From Bacillota bacterium (lineage in GTDB: Bacteria; Bacillota; Clostridia; Christensenellales; QALW01), in contig JAQXIQ010000141.1 of NCBI GenBank assembly GCA_029007865.1, forward strand, positions 1-38,731: a stretch of DNA of 38,731 bases, in the 5' to 3' direction. Positions 13,951 through 21,991 of the stretch are shown here, in pieces; the stretch's first letter is position 1, and each line of letters starts with the position of its first letter. The notes beneath the pieces are model-generated. The model did not search any database, was not told where the DNA came from, and saw nothing but the letters and a program-made list of their open reading frames with translations. The position numbers and the translations under genes were made by a program.

Positions 13951-15648
13951 ATGAGCATGAATCAGAACAAGCTTGTCGGCATTGACAAGCTGGGCCGCAC
14001 TGTGGAAGCGGTTAAGTATCAGGATAACGGCAAGAAGGTAGGCTGTTTTTTCTGGCTGTGGATAGGTCAGCCGTACGCAAGCGGCGCATGGGATGCCACA
14101 GAGATATTAAAAATGGAGAACGGCGCGGATATTCTGTACCATCAGGATGCAAAGGGCGTCTCTCCTTCCGGGCAGGCGCACTGGTGGGGCAAGCCGCTGT
14201 GGGGCTATTATAATTCCGACGACAAATGGGTTATAGCCAAGCAGCTCGAGATGCTTGCAAGCGCCGGAGTGGATTTTATTGTATTTGATGCTACAAATAC
14301 CGTTACATATCCCCATGTGTATCTGCGCATAATGGAGATAGTGCACGAAATGATACAGGAGGGCAATAATCCGCCGCGCTGCGCGTTTTATACACACACG
14401 CATTCCATAGCCACCATGCGCGTGCTGTACAGGGAGCTTTACAGCAAGGGGCTTTACAGCGATGCGTGGTACCGGGTGGACGGCAAACCCTTTATTGTGG
14501 CCTTTACCGATCCTGAGGCGGATATAATTGCCGAGGAGATCACGCTGCGCTGCAAGACCGATTACAATCCCGGCCCGGTGGAGCCCGAAATACTGGATTT
14601 CTTTTCCTTCAGGCGTCCGCAGTGGCCTACAAACGACACCGTATATCCCGACGGCTTCCCGTGGGTTGAATGGATTTATCCCCAACCCATACATACCGAT
14701 GTGATGAATGTTACGGTAGCGTCGCATCCCAATGTGCCCATGAGCTTTACCCGTACCAGGGGTCTGGAAAACTGGGGAAGAGGCTGGGACCCGGATAAGA
14801 AGGTCAATGTACCCGAGAAATGCTTTGAGGGCAGCTTCTTCCAGCTGCAATGGGATAACGCCATCAAAAACCGCGATAAGCTGGATACCGTCTTTGTGGG
14901 CGGCTGGAATGAATGGATAGCCTATAAACAGCTTTACGATGGCGAGTATATGCTTTGCGACGCGGCCGATATGGAGCTTTCCCGCGATATTGAACCCATG
15001 GAGGGCGGTTATGAGGATAACTTCTATCTGCAGCTGATACGCAATGTACGGCGCTTTAAGCAGGGCGACAGGCAGCTTGAGGAGCAGGGCGATAAAATCA
15101 CCTGCGATATTGAATCGCCCGATAGCTTTGCCGGGGCAGAGCAGTATGTCAAGATAGGGCAGAAGCCGGCTGTACGCGATGCCAGCGGCTGCACAAAGGA
15201 ACTGCGCTATACTGCGGAGGCGGCAAGGAACACCCTTACAAGAGTATCCGTTGCAAACGATGACGACACGCTCTGGTTTATGCTGGAGGCTTATAATGGG
15301 TTTGCGCCCTTTACGGCCTGCGACAATACCTGCCTTTATATCGGCACGGGCAAGCCGGAGCTCAAGGGCTATTACAGCTATGAGTATGTCCTGAAGCGCA
15401 CGGGGGAGCAGGAAATGCAGCTCTACGCGCTTAATCAGGACGGAACCGCCAGTACCCTGGCCACGGTGCCCTGCCGCGTTAAGGACGGCAAACTGATGCT
15501 GGGCGTTGCCAGATCTCTGATTAAGCCGTGCGACAGCATATATTTCAAGGCCACGGATTCCGTAGTTTTGGACGATATAATGAAGACCTATACCACAGGC
15601 AGCGCAATGCCCATGGGCAGACTGTCATACGAGTACAGACTCAAGTAG
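13951..15648 (+). CDS. GH99-like glycoside hydrolase-fold protein
   Basis: A 565-residue protein with an N-terminal TIM-barrel-like region (about 25-385) and a C-terminal beta-rich region (about 390-565) resembling a carbohydrate-binding or sandwich domain. Barrel signs are GCFFWLWIGQ, LASAGVDFIVFDATN and GGWNEWIAYKQL; WNEW (319-322) is typical of the GH99/GH71/WbsX-like group. No signal peptide is visible (MSMNQNKLVGIDK), so it probably acts in the cytoplasm on imported glycans, or is exported another way. AAAGGGA precedes the ATG. It appears monocistronic, with its own promoter and a terminator. Substrate and catalytic residues cannot be assigned from sequence alone. Confidence 0.72.
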   Translation: MSMNQNKLVGIDKLGRTVEAVKYQDNGKKVGCFFWLWIGQPYASGAWDATEILKMENGADILYHQDAKGVSPSGQAHWWGKPLWGYYNSDDKWVIAKQLEMLASAGVDFIVFDATNTVTYPHVYLRIMEIVHEMIQEGNNPPRCAFYTHTHSIATMRVLYRELYSKGLYSDAWYRVDGKPFIVAFTDPEADIIAEEITLRCKTDYNPGPVEPEILDFFSFRRPQWPTNDTVYPDGFPWVEWIYPQPIHTDVMNVTVASHPNVPMSFTRTRGLENWGRGWDPDKKVNVPEKCFEGSFFQLQWDNAIKNRDKLDTVFVGGWNEWIAYKQLYDGEYMLCDAADMELSRDIEPMEGGYEDNFYLQLIRNVRRFKQGDRQLEEQGDKITCDIESPDSFAGAEQYVKIGQKPAVRDASGCTKELRYTAEAARNTLTRVSVANDDDTLWFMLEAYNGFAPFTACDNTCLYIGTGKPELKGYYSYEYVLKRTGEQEMQLYALNQDGTASTLATVPCRVKDGKLMLGVARSLIKPCDSIYFKATDSVVLDDIMKTYTTGSAMPMGRLSYEYRLK

Positions 15649-15736
15649 TCCGCAGGCCGCGCAGGCCGCGTACAGGCAAGCGGCACGCCGGAACGGTTTG
15701 TGCCCGATAGGTAAACAGGTTAATAAGTTAATAAAA

Positions 15737-15779
15737 AAGGCATCCGGTGCGTTAATGCGGCGGATGCCTTTTGCTTTAT
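15737..15779. terminator. Bidirectional terminator between GH99-like and PIN-TRAM genes
   Basis: AAGGCATCCG (15737-15746) pairs with CGGATGCCTT (15761-15770). T-rich tails follow on the plus strand (TTTTGCTTT) and, better, on the minus strand (T6), serving both convergent genes. Confidence 0.8.
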
Positions 15780-15839
15780 AAAAACCGTTAAGTAAATGCC
15801 GTTTGAGAGTGCCGCGCAGGCATTGCGCGCAGACGGCTT

Positions 15840-16898
15840 TTACATTTCCTTGATTTTGGCAAATATCATGCGGCCGGCGCTGGTCTGAAGCACGCTGGTT
15901 ACAATTACTGTTACCTCCTGGCTGATAAAGCGGCGGCCTCCCTCTACAACGATCATGGTGCCGTCCTCAAGGTAAGCCACGCCCTGGCCGGGTTCTTTGC
16001 CCTCCTTAACTATCTGCAGCACCATTTCCTCGCCGGGGAGCATAAGCGGTTTGACGGCATTGGAAAGGTCGTTGAGGTTAAGAACTCTGACGCCTTGCAT
16101 CTTGCCTATCCGGCTGAGGTTGTAGTCATTTGTGACGAGTTCTGCACCCAGCTTCCAGGCAAGCTTGACAAGACGGGAATCAATATCTTCGTCGGAGACG
16201 GAGGTTTCGTCGATGCTCAGGTTGACATCCTCCATGCCCTGGAGGCGTGCCAGCATATCAAGGCCGCGGCGGCCGCGTGCGCGTTTGAGGATATCGTCGC
16301 TGTCTGCGATACGGCGGATTTCGGCAAGCACCATATTGGAAATGATTATTTCGCCCTTGAGAAACCCGAGCTCTATTATGTCCACCACGCGCCCGTCAAT
16401 GATGACCGAGCTGTCCAGAACATAGCGGTTGGCGGGCTTGTCGCCGTTTGTGTCGAATTTGACCTCGTCCATTCTGGAACGCGCAACGCGTATGCCCAGA
16501 AGAGCAAAGGTGGCGTAAAGCACAAGGCTTATGGAAAGAGTAATAAGAGGCGCGTTCAAAAACAGTATAAACGGCAGGGAGAGCAGAAAGGCGATTATGA
16601 CTCCCACCATAAAGCCGCATACACACATAAGCAATTCCTTAAATGGCATCTTGGACAGGCCGCGCTCCATACCGGAGAGCGTGTCGCTGAGCCACTTTAC
16701 AAAACTGGCACTCATCAAAAAGAAGACCAGCCCGAAGAGAACGGCTGCCGCGCCGTATATTACTCCGGTAGCAAGCGGATTAAGGAATATACCCCATTCG
16801 GGATGGTTTTTGACAAAGGATTCCAGAGCTTCCACTACGCCTACGCCGAAAACCGCGCCCAGCGGGAAGGAGAGAGCCCGTACGATTTTTTTCCACAT
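15840..16898 (-). CDS. Membrane-anchored PIN-TRAM domain protein (YacL-like)
   Basis: About 352 residues: four hydrophobic segments in the first ~140 residues, a PIN nuclease domain (about 155-270), then a TRAM RNA-binding domain (about 275-350). PIN acidic residues are visible in YVLDSSVIIDGR, NMVLAEIRRIAD and LVTNDYNLSRIG, so the metal site appears complete. TRAM is recognisable from GEEMVLQIVKEGKEPGQGVA and TVIVTSVLQTSAGRMIFAK. The product is likely a membrane-bound RNase. ATG 16898 is preferred over a TTG three codons upstream; neither has a strong ribosome binding site. It follows radA by 64 nt, as in many Firmicutes. Confidence 0.88.
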   Translation of the reverse strand: MWKKIVRALSFPLGAVFGVGVVEALESFVKNHPEWGIFLNPLATGVIYGAAAVLFGLVFFLMSASFVKWLSDTLSGMERGLSKMPFKELLMCVCGFMVGVIIAFLLSLPFILFLNAPLITLSISLVLYATFALLGIRVARSRMDEVKFDTNGDKPANRYVLDSSVIIDGRVVDIIELGFLKGEIIISNMVLAEIRRIADSDDILKRARGRRGLDMLARLQGMEDVNLSIDETSVSDEDIDSRLVKLAWKLGAELVTNDYNLSRIGKMQGVRVLNLNDLSNAVKPLMLPGEEMVLQIVKEGKEPGQGVAYLEDGTMIVVEGGRRFISQEVTVIVTSVLQTSAGRMIFAKIKEM

Positions 16899-16962
16899 AT
16901 ATGTCAATAATGCGCCGTGATGTTAAAAGCGCCCTTTCTTTTGATTGAGGACTGCCGTTTAT

Positions 16963-18315
16963 CTAAAACAGTGAACACTCTTTAATTGCCTGTTCCAGCG
17001 TTCCTGCATAAATTATATCAGCATCAGGCAAAGATTGCAAACCTTTCTTGCTGTTTTGAGGCAATATAAGCCGCCTGTATCCCAGACGCACGCATTCGGC
17101 GGCGCGGGCGGCGATATTGCTTACGCTGCGCAGCTCACCGGTAAGCCCGACTTCGCCCATGAAAACCGTGCCTTTGGGCAGCCGGATATCCTTGGCGGCG
17201 GATGCAGTTGCGGCCAGCAGGGCAAGGTCTGCGGCGGTATCGTCGATGCGCAGCCCGCCGGCGGCGTTAAGGTATATGTCTTTATCGTACAGCGGGTAGC
17301 CCAGACGCTTTTCCAGGACGGCCAAAAGCATGGCGACCCTGTTGTAATCAAAGCCGTTTGCGGAGCGCCTCGGTGCGGCAAAGGCGGTACGGCAGACCAG
17401 AGCCTGCACGTCGCACAGCAGAGGGCGGGAGCCTTCCATGGTGCACAGCACCGCGTTGCCAGGGGCCTCGCTGCCGCACAGCAGGCGCGCACTTGGGTTT
17501 TCCACGGTGCGCATGCCCTGCTCGGTCATCTCGAATATGCCGATCTCGTTGCTGGCGCCGAACCGGTTCTTAACTGCCCGAAGAATCCTGAAGGAGCCGC
17601 TTTTTTCTCCCTCAAAATAAAGCACCGTGTCCACAAGATGCTCTAACACCTTGGGGCCCGCGATGGCGCCCTCCTTGGTGACATGCCCCACAAGTATCAC
17701 GGCGGTACCGCTGCTTTTGGCAAAGCGCATAAGCCGGGCGGTGCATTCACGCACCTGAGAAACGCTGCCCTGAGCGCCCGAGAGCTCGTTTATGTAAACG
17801 GTCTGCACCGAGTCCACGACCGCCAGACGGGGCTTTATGCGCTCCAGTTCGTCAATTATGCAGCCCAGCTCGGTCTGAGCCAGCATAAGCAGGTTGTCGC
17901 CGTGCACGTTGAGGCGGTCTGCCCTGAGCTTGACCTGCTGCGCGGATTCCTCGGCGGAGGCGTAAACAACGGTTCCTCCGGAGGCTATATTGCCGGCTAT
18001 CTGCAGCAAAAGGGTGCTTTTGCCTATTCCGGGGTCTCCTCCGCACAGGGTAAGAGACGCGGGGACTATGCCGCCGCCGAAAACGCAGTCCAGCTCGGCT
18101 ATCCCGGTGGAAAAACGGGAAAAGCTTTCCTGCTGCACCGAGGAAAACGGTACTGCATGTGTGCGCGGAGACGAAGCGCTGCCGCTTTTGGGAGGTTTTG
18201 TTTCGGTTTGCTCGCACATGGTGTTCCATTGTCCGCAGGACGGGCATTTGCCCAGCCATTTTATACATTCGTATCCGCACTGGCTGCAGATAAATACAGT
18301 GCTTTGCTTGCTCAT
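16963..18315 (-). CDS. radA: DNA repair protein RadA (Sms)
   Basis: A 450-residue RecA-like branch-migration ATPase acting on recombination intermediates. The N-terminal C4 zinc finger uses Cys10, Cys13, Cys24 and Cys27; Walker A GGDPGIGKST is at 92-101; the RadA-specific KNRFG motif is at 249-253; the C-terminal ~150 residues are the Lon-protease-like domain (GGLRIDDTAADLAL, FMGEVGLTGELR). All hallmarks are intact. ATG 18315 is favoured since AAGGA lies 10 nt upstream; an ATG three codons earlier sits too close to it. It lies downstream of ispDF and a tiny membrane-peptide gene on the same strand. Confidence 0.96.
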   Translation of the reverse strand: MSKQSTVFICSQCGYECIKWLGKCPSCGQWNTMCEQTETKPPKSGSASSPRTHAVPFSSVQQESFSRFSTGIAELDCVFGGGIVPASLTLCGGDPGIGKSTLLLQIAGNIASGGTVVYASAEESAQQVKLRADRLNVHGDNLLMLAQTELGCIIDELERIKPRLAVVDSVQTVYINELSGAQGSVSQVRECTARLMRFAKSSGTAVILVGHVTKEGAIAGPKVLEHLVDTVLYFEGEKSGSFRILRAVKNRFGASNEIGIFEMTEQGMRTVENPSARLLCGSEAPGNAVLCTMEGSRPLLCDVQALVCRTAFAAPRRSANGFDYNRVAMLLAVLEKRLGYPLYDKDIYLNAAGGLRIDDTAADLALLAATASAAKDIRLPKGTVFMGEVGLTGELRSVSNIAARAAECVRLGYRRLILPQNSKKGLQSLPDADIIYAGTLEQAIKECSLF

Positions 18316-18433
18316 GGTTTGCATATCCTTCCGGGATACGGCGTCCGTGCGCCGGAACCGTGCTTTTGCACCGGTCTGCTCCGGGATTGCTGAGGAACCG
18401 GCATAAAACAGGAAGCGCCGTATGCAGTTTGTT

Positions 18434-18529
18434 TTAAGAGAGTAACGCTATGATTATGGCGGCGATCAGAAAAACGCCCATAAGGCACAGAATGACGGTA
18501 TCTTTTTTGGTTACGGTGAGCTTTTTCAT
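18434..18529 (-). CDS. 31-residue single-pass membrane peptide
   Basis: A tiny ORF beginning 2 nt after the ispDF stop. GGAGG, located in the last codons of ispDF, is spaced 7 nt from the ATG, which is ideal. The product starts MKKLTVTKKD (positively charged, cytosolic) and continues as one hydrophobic helix of about 20 residues (VILCLMGVFLIAAIIIALLS). A strong ribosome binding site plus clean membrane topology argue that it is translated. No family is recognised. It sits between ispDF and radA and could be a regulator of a membrane complex, but function is unknown. Confidence 0.65.
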   Translation of the reverse strand: MKKLTVTKKDTVILCLMGVFLIAAIIIALLS

Positions 18530-18531
18530 AT

Positions 18532-19650
18532 TTATTCCTCCAACAGCACCGTCGCAAGGGCGGCGATGCCCTCCTTTCTTCCCGTGAAGCCCAGACCCTC
18601 GGTGGTGGTGGCCTTTACGCCTACTCTGTCCGGGGTTATGCCCAGTGCGGCGGCAACATTGCTGCGCATCTGTTCAATATATGGGGAGAGCTTGGGAGCC
18701 TGGGCAATTATCGTTATATCGGCGCAGGAGGCGCGCAAACCTCGGTCGCGCAGCATCCGGGTGACCTGTCGGAGCAAAAGCATGGAATCGGCATCCTTGT
18801 ACTTTGCGTCGCTGTCCGGGAAATAATAACCTATATCCCGCATACCTGCCGCGCCCAGAAGCGCGTCGGCAAGCGCGTGCAGTGCGACGTCGGCGTCGGA
18901 ATGCCCGGCAAGCCCCAGGTGATAGGGGATTTCCGTGCCGCACAGCACCAGTCTTCTGTTTTCGGCAAATGCGTGGACATCAAAGCCGTTGCCAGTTCTC
19001 ATGGTTTGCTCCTCTTTTGCAAAGGCTCTTGCCGCGCTGATATCCTCCGGAGTGGTGAGTTTTATGTTGCGGTAATCCCCCTGCGAGATAAATACCGGAT
19101 ATCCGGCGTTTTCGTAGACCGACGCGTCGTCGGTGGCATCCTGAGACGAGACCGGGTATGCCTCGGCAAGACGCTTAAAATCAAAGCCCTGCGGCGTCTG
19201 CATCTGCCACAGCTCGCTGCGCGGCGGAGAGACGGCGGCTTTGCCGTTTATGCAGCGGCGTATCGTGTCCTTAGCCGGCACCGCGGCTACTGCGCAGCCC
19301 TTTTCCTTGGTTACGGCAATGCAGTCTTTTATGACTTCGCTGCTTACAAGCGGACGCGCTCCGTCATGGATAAGCACGATATCGGCATCGCCTATGCTGT
19401 CAAGCGCAGCCTTTACGCTTTGGGCGCGCGTACTTCCTCCGCGGCAGAATGTGCACTGCAAGCCTTCCAATTCGTGCCGTATTTCCGACTCGTTATTCGC
19501 AGAGCATACCACCGCCAGCGTGTCGGCAAACGGGACAAAGGCCTCCGCCGAGCGCCGTATGACGCTCTTGCCGTTAATGCTTACAAGCAGCTTGTCCAAG
19601 CCCATTCTTCTTGAGGAGCCTGCGGCCGCGATTATTACAGCGGTTTTCAT
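18532..19650 (-). CDS. ispDF: Bifunctional IspD-IspF, isoprenoid (MEP) pathway
   Basis: A 372-residue fusion. Residues 1 to ~215 are IspD, 2-C-methyl-D-erythritol 4-phosphate cytidylyltransferase (AAAGSSRRMGLDK for CTP binding, HDGARP, DATDDASVYE). Residues ~217-372 are IspF, the 2,4-cyclodiphosphate synthase (GNGFDVHAF with Asp224 and His226, GHSDADVALHAL with His258, zinc ligands; TTEGLGFTGRKEGIAA at the end). The enzymes catalyse non-consecutive MEP-pathway steps, with IspE between them. The ATG overlaps the stop of rqcP (TGATG), showing coupling; a GTG one codon upstream is the alternative start. Confidence 0.96.
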   Translation of the reverse strand: MKTAVIIAAAGSSRRMGLDKLLVSINGKSVIRRSAEAFVPFADTLAVVCSANNESEIRHELEGLQCTFCRGGSTRAQSVKAALDSIGDADIVLIHDGARPLVSSEVIKDCIAVTKEKGCAVAAVPAKDTIRRCINGKAAVSPPRSELWQMQTPQGFDFKRLAEAYPVSSQDATDDASVYENAGYPVFISQGDYRNIKLTTPEDISAARAFAKEEQTMRTGNGFDVHAFAENRRLVLCGTEIPYHLGLAGHSDADVALHALADALLGAAGMRDIGYYFPDSDAKYKDADSMLLLRQVTRMLRDRGLRASCADITIIAQAPKLSPYIEQMRSNVAAALGITPDRVGVKATTTEGLGFTGRKEGIAALATVLLEE

Positions 19651-19889
19651 CACAGCACCCTGTACATGCTCTGAGCGTCGTTTTTGGAGGTGTGCTCATC
19701 CAGAGACAGCACCTCAAAATCCGCAGTTTTTTCTCCGAAACGCACGCTTATTCTGTCTCCGGGTTTGACCTCGTAGCCGGCTTTGACCGGTTTTCCGTTA
19801 ACGCTGACCCTTCCGGCGTCGCAGGCCTCATTGGCTACGGTGCGACGCTTGATAATACGGCTTACTTTTAAGTATTTATCTATTCTCAT
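19650..19889 (-). CDS. rqcP: S4-domain RNA-binding protein RqcP (YabO)
   Basis: A 79-residue S4-fold protein very similar to Bacillus YabO/RqcP: MRIDKYLKVSRIIKRRTVAN at the start, GRVSVNGKPVKAGYEVKPGD in the middle and SMYRVL at the end. RqcP works with RqcH in ribosome-associated quality control, promoting alanine-tail addition to stalled nascent chains on the 50S subunit. GGAAAGG is the ribosome binding site. It is first in the rqcP-ispDF-small peptide-radA-PIN/TRAM run. Its leader carries a long trinucleotide repeat right upstream of the ribosome binding site. Confidence 0.92.
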   Translation of the reverse strand: MRIDKYLKVSRIIKRRTVANEACDAGRVSVNGKPVKAGYEVKPGDRISVRFGEKTADFEVLSLDEHTSKNDAQSMYRVL

Positions 19890-19905
19890 GTTTGGCCTTT
19901 CCGCT

Positions 19906-19962
<57 letters not shown>

Positions 19963-20047
19963 GCCGGCGCCGGCCTGCCGTCAGACCCTGCACAAGTGAT
20001 ACGGGCCCTGAAGACAGGCGTTGCAGGCTTATAGCCCGGCAGTTTCT

Positions 20048-20076
20048 ATTATAGCCGCTTAGCCGGTAAATTGCAA
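20048..20076 (-). promoter_or_regulatory. Promoter of the rqcP-ispDF-radA operon
   Basis: On the minus strand TTGCAA (20076-20071), 17-nt spacer, TATAAT (20053-20048). The transcript would have a leader of about 150 nt containing the AAC repeat. Confidence 0.8.
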
Positions 20077-20209
20077 TATAATTTGATTAAAGCGTATCGT
20101 GATGGCAGTAATTAAACTGTCCGGGGCTTTTTCCGGGCATAACCGGCGGTGCGACCCGGAGCTTAACAGCAGGCTACAGTGCCTGCGCATTGCGCGGCAG
20201 GCGTACGCG

Positions 20210-21991
20210 CTAGCTGAACTGCGCGTAATACAGGTCTCTGTAAAAGCCGGGGGAGGCCAACAACTGCTCATGTGTGCCTCTCTGCAGTATTTGTCCTTCG
20301 CGCAGTACAATCACGCAGTCGGCATTTTTGACAGTGGAGAGCCTGTGAGCGATGACTATGCAGGTTTTATTCTTCATCAGAGACTGCATGGCCTGCTGGA
20401 GCAGTGCTTCGGTACGGGAGTCCACATTGCTGGTGGCCTCGTCCAGTATAAGCACGGAGGCGTCGGAAAGCATGGCTCGGGCAATGGTAAGCAGCTGCTG
20501 CTGACCCTTTGAAATGCCGCTGCCCTCGTCGGACAGTAGGGTGTCGTACCCGTTTTCCAGGCTCATTATGTAGTCGTGTATACGGGCGGTTTTAGCCGCC
20601 TGCTTTATCTGCTCGTCGGTTACGCCACTGCTGCCGTAGGCTATGTTTTCCCTGACGGTGCCGTCAAAGAGCCAGGTATCCTGCAGTACCATGGAGAAGC
20701 CCTTGCGCAGAGATTTTCTGCTGGCCTGCAGGGAGGGAAGTCCGTCCACCGATATAGTCCCGCTGTCCGCGTCGTAGAAACGCATTAAGAGATTTATCAG
20801 GGTGGTCTTTCCGGCCCCGGTAGGGCCCACTATAGCCAGCGTCTGCCCCGGAGAGACGGACATGGTTATATCGCGGAGAGTGGCGATATCCGGAGTATAG
20901 GAAAAGCTGACACTGTTAAAGCTTATTTCGCCCCGTATGCTCTTAAGGTTAAGCGCTCCGGGAATATCCGGGGTTTCGGGCGCCTCGTCCAGAAGCCGGA
21001 ATACGCGCTCGGCGGCGGCGACTGCGGACTGAAGCTCGGTCAGCACGCCTGCCATTTCGTTTATCGGGCCTGCAAAACGGCGGGAATACAGCACAAAGGC
21101 GGAGAGGTCGCCCAGCGATATGCCGCCGGAGAGAAATATGAAGCCTCCCATGGTGCTGATAAGCGCCAGGGCCAGGTTGTTGATAAAATTCACGGACGGA
21201 CCCACGATGCAGCCGTGGTAGTCCGCATCGTAATATGCGCTTACGGCGTCCTCGTTGCGGCGGTTAAAGCAGCTGCACACAAAGTCCTCGCGGCTGCCTG
21301 CCTTTATTACCGTGTGTCCGCTGAGCATCTCCTCCGCATAACCGTTAAGCTCGCCCAGCTTGCCGGAGCGTTTGCGGAAATAGGGCTGGATTCTTTTGGT
21401 TTTGTACCGGGTAAAGAGTATGGAGGCAGGCAGGGTAACCGCAAATATCAGCATCATGACCGGAGAAATGGTGATCATCATAATAAAGGAGCCGGTCACC
21501 GTTATCAGGGATGCGAATATCGAGAGCAGATCTCCGGAAAGAGAGGTGTTTACGGTGTCAATATCGTAGGAAATGCGGCTTATGATATCTCCCGCAGGGT
21601 GGGAGTCAAAATAGCCCACGGGCAGCGTGAGCAGCCGCTGCATGACCTCCCTGCGCATGGAGCGCACTATTTTTTGCGACAGCTTTATCATCAATACCGA
21701 CAAAAGGTAGGACAGCGCGGCGGAAAGCACATAAAACAGCGCCATCAGTCCGCAGTAGAGGAACACCTTGTCAAAGTCGGTATTGCCGGGCGCTATTGCG
21801 TCTATGGCAGCGCCGGAGATCTTTGGGCCAAGCAGGGCCAGGAGGTTGGAGGCAAGCATCAATATAAGGGCAGCGGCGGTCATCCACTTGTTGCGCAGCA
21901 GATAACCCACCAGGCGTTTTATGGTGCCGCGCCGGCTGCGCAGAAAGGAAGCGCTGTTCTTTGCGGAAGTTTCTTTATTCAAGCACGGCAC
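20210..21991 (-). CDS. ABC exporter half-transporter B (catalytic Walker B, degenerate signature)
   Basis: A 593-residue type IV ABC exporter half: six-helix membrane domain (about 35-330) then nucleotide-binding domain. Walker A is GPTGAGKTT (Lys395), Walker B ends ILDEATS (Glu518), the switch is His549, all canonical, but the signature is ISKGQQQ rather than LSGGQ. This complements the partner encoded just upstream, so the pair likely forms a heterodimer with one degenerate and one active ATP site. The GTG start overlaps the partner's end by 17 bp. Substrate is unknown; multidrug or lipid-like exporters are the closest known relatives. Confidence 0.9.
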   Translation of the reverse strand: MPCLNKETSAKNSASFLRSRRGTIKRLVGYLLRNKWMTAAALILMLASNLLALLGPKISGAAIDAIAPGNTDFDKVFLYCGLMALFYVLSAALSYLLSVLMIKLSQKIVRSMRREVMQRLLTLPVGYFDSHPAGDIISRISYDIDTVNTSLSGDLLSIFASLITVTGSFIMMITISPVMMLIFAVTLPASILFTRYKTKRIQPYFRKRSGKLGELNGYAEEMLSGHTVIKAGSREDFVCSCFNRRNEDAVSAYYDADYHGCIVGPSVNFINNLALALISTMGGFIFLSGGISLGDLSAFVLYSRRFAGPINEMAGVLTELQSAVAAAERVFRLLDEAPETPDIPGALNLKSIRGEISFNSVSFSYTPDIATLRDITMSVSPGQTLAIVGPTGAGKTTLINLLMRFYDADSGTISVDGLPSLQASRKSLRKGFSMVLQDTWLFDGTVRENIAYGSSGVTDEQIKQAAKTARIHDYIMSLENGYDTLLSDEGSGISKGQQQLLTIARAMLSDASVLILDEATSNVDSRTEALLQQAMQSLMKNKTCIVIAHRLSTVKNADCVIVLREGQILQRGTHEQLLASPGFYRDLYYAQFS

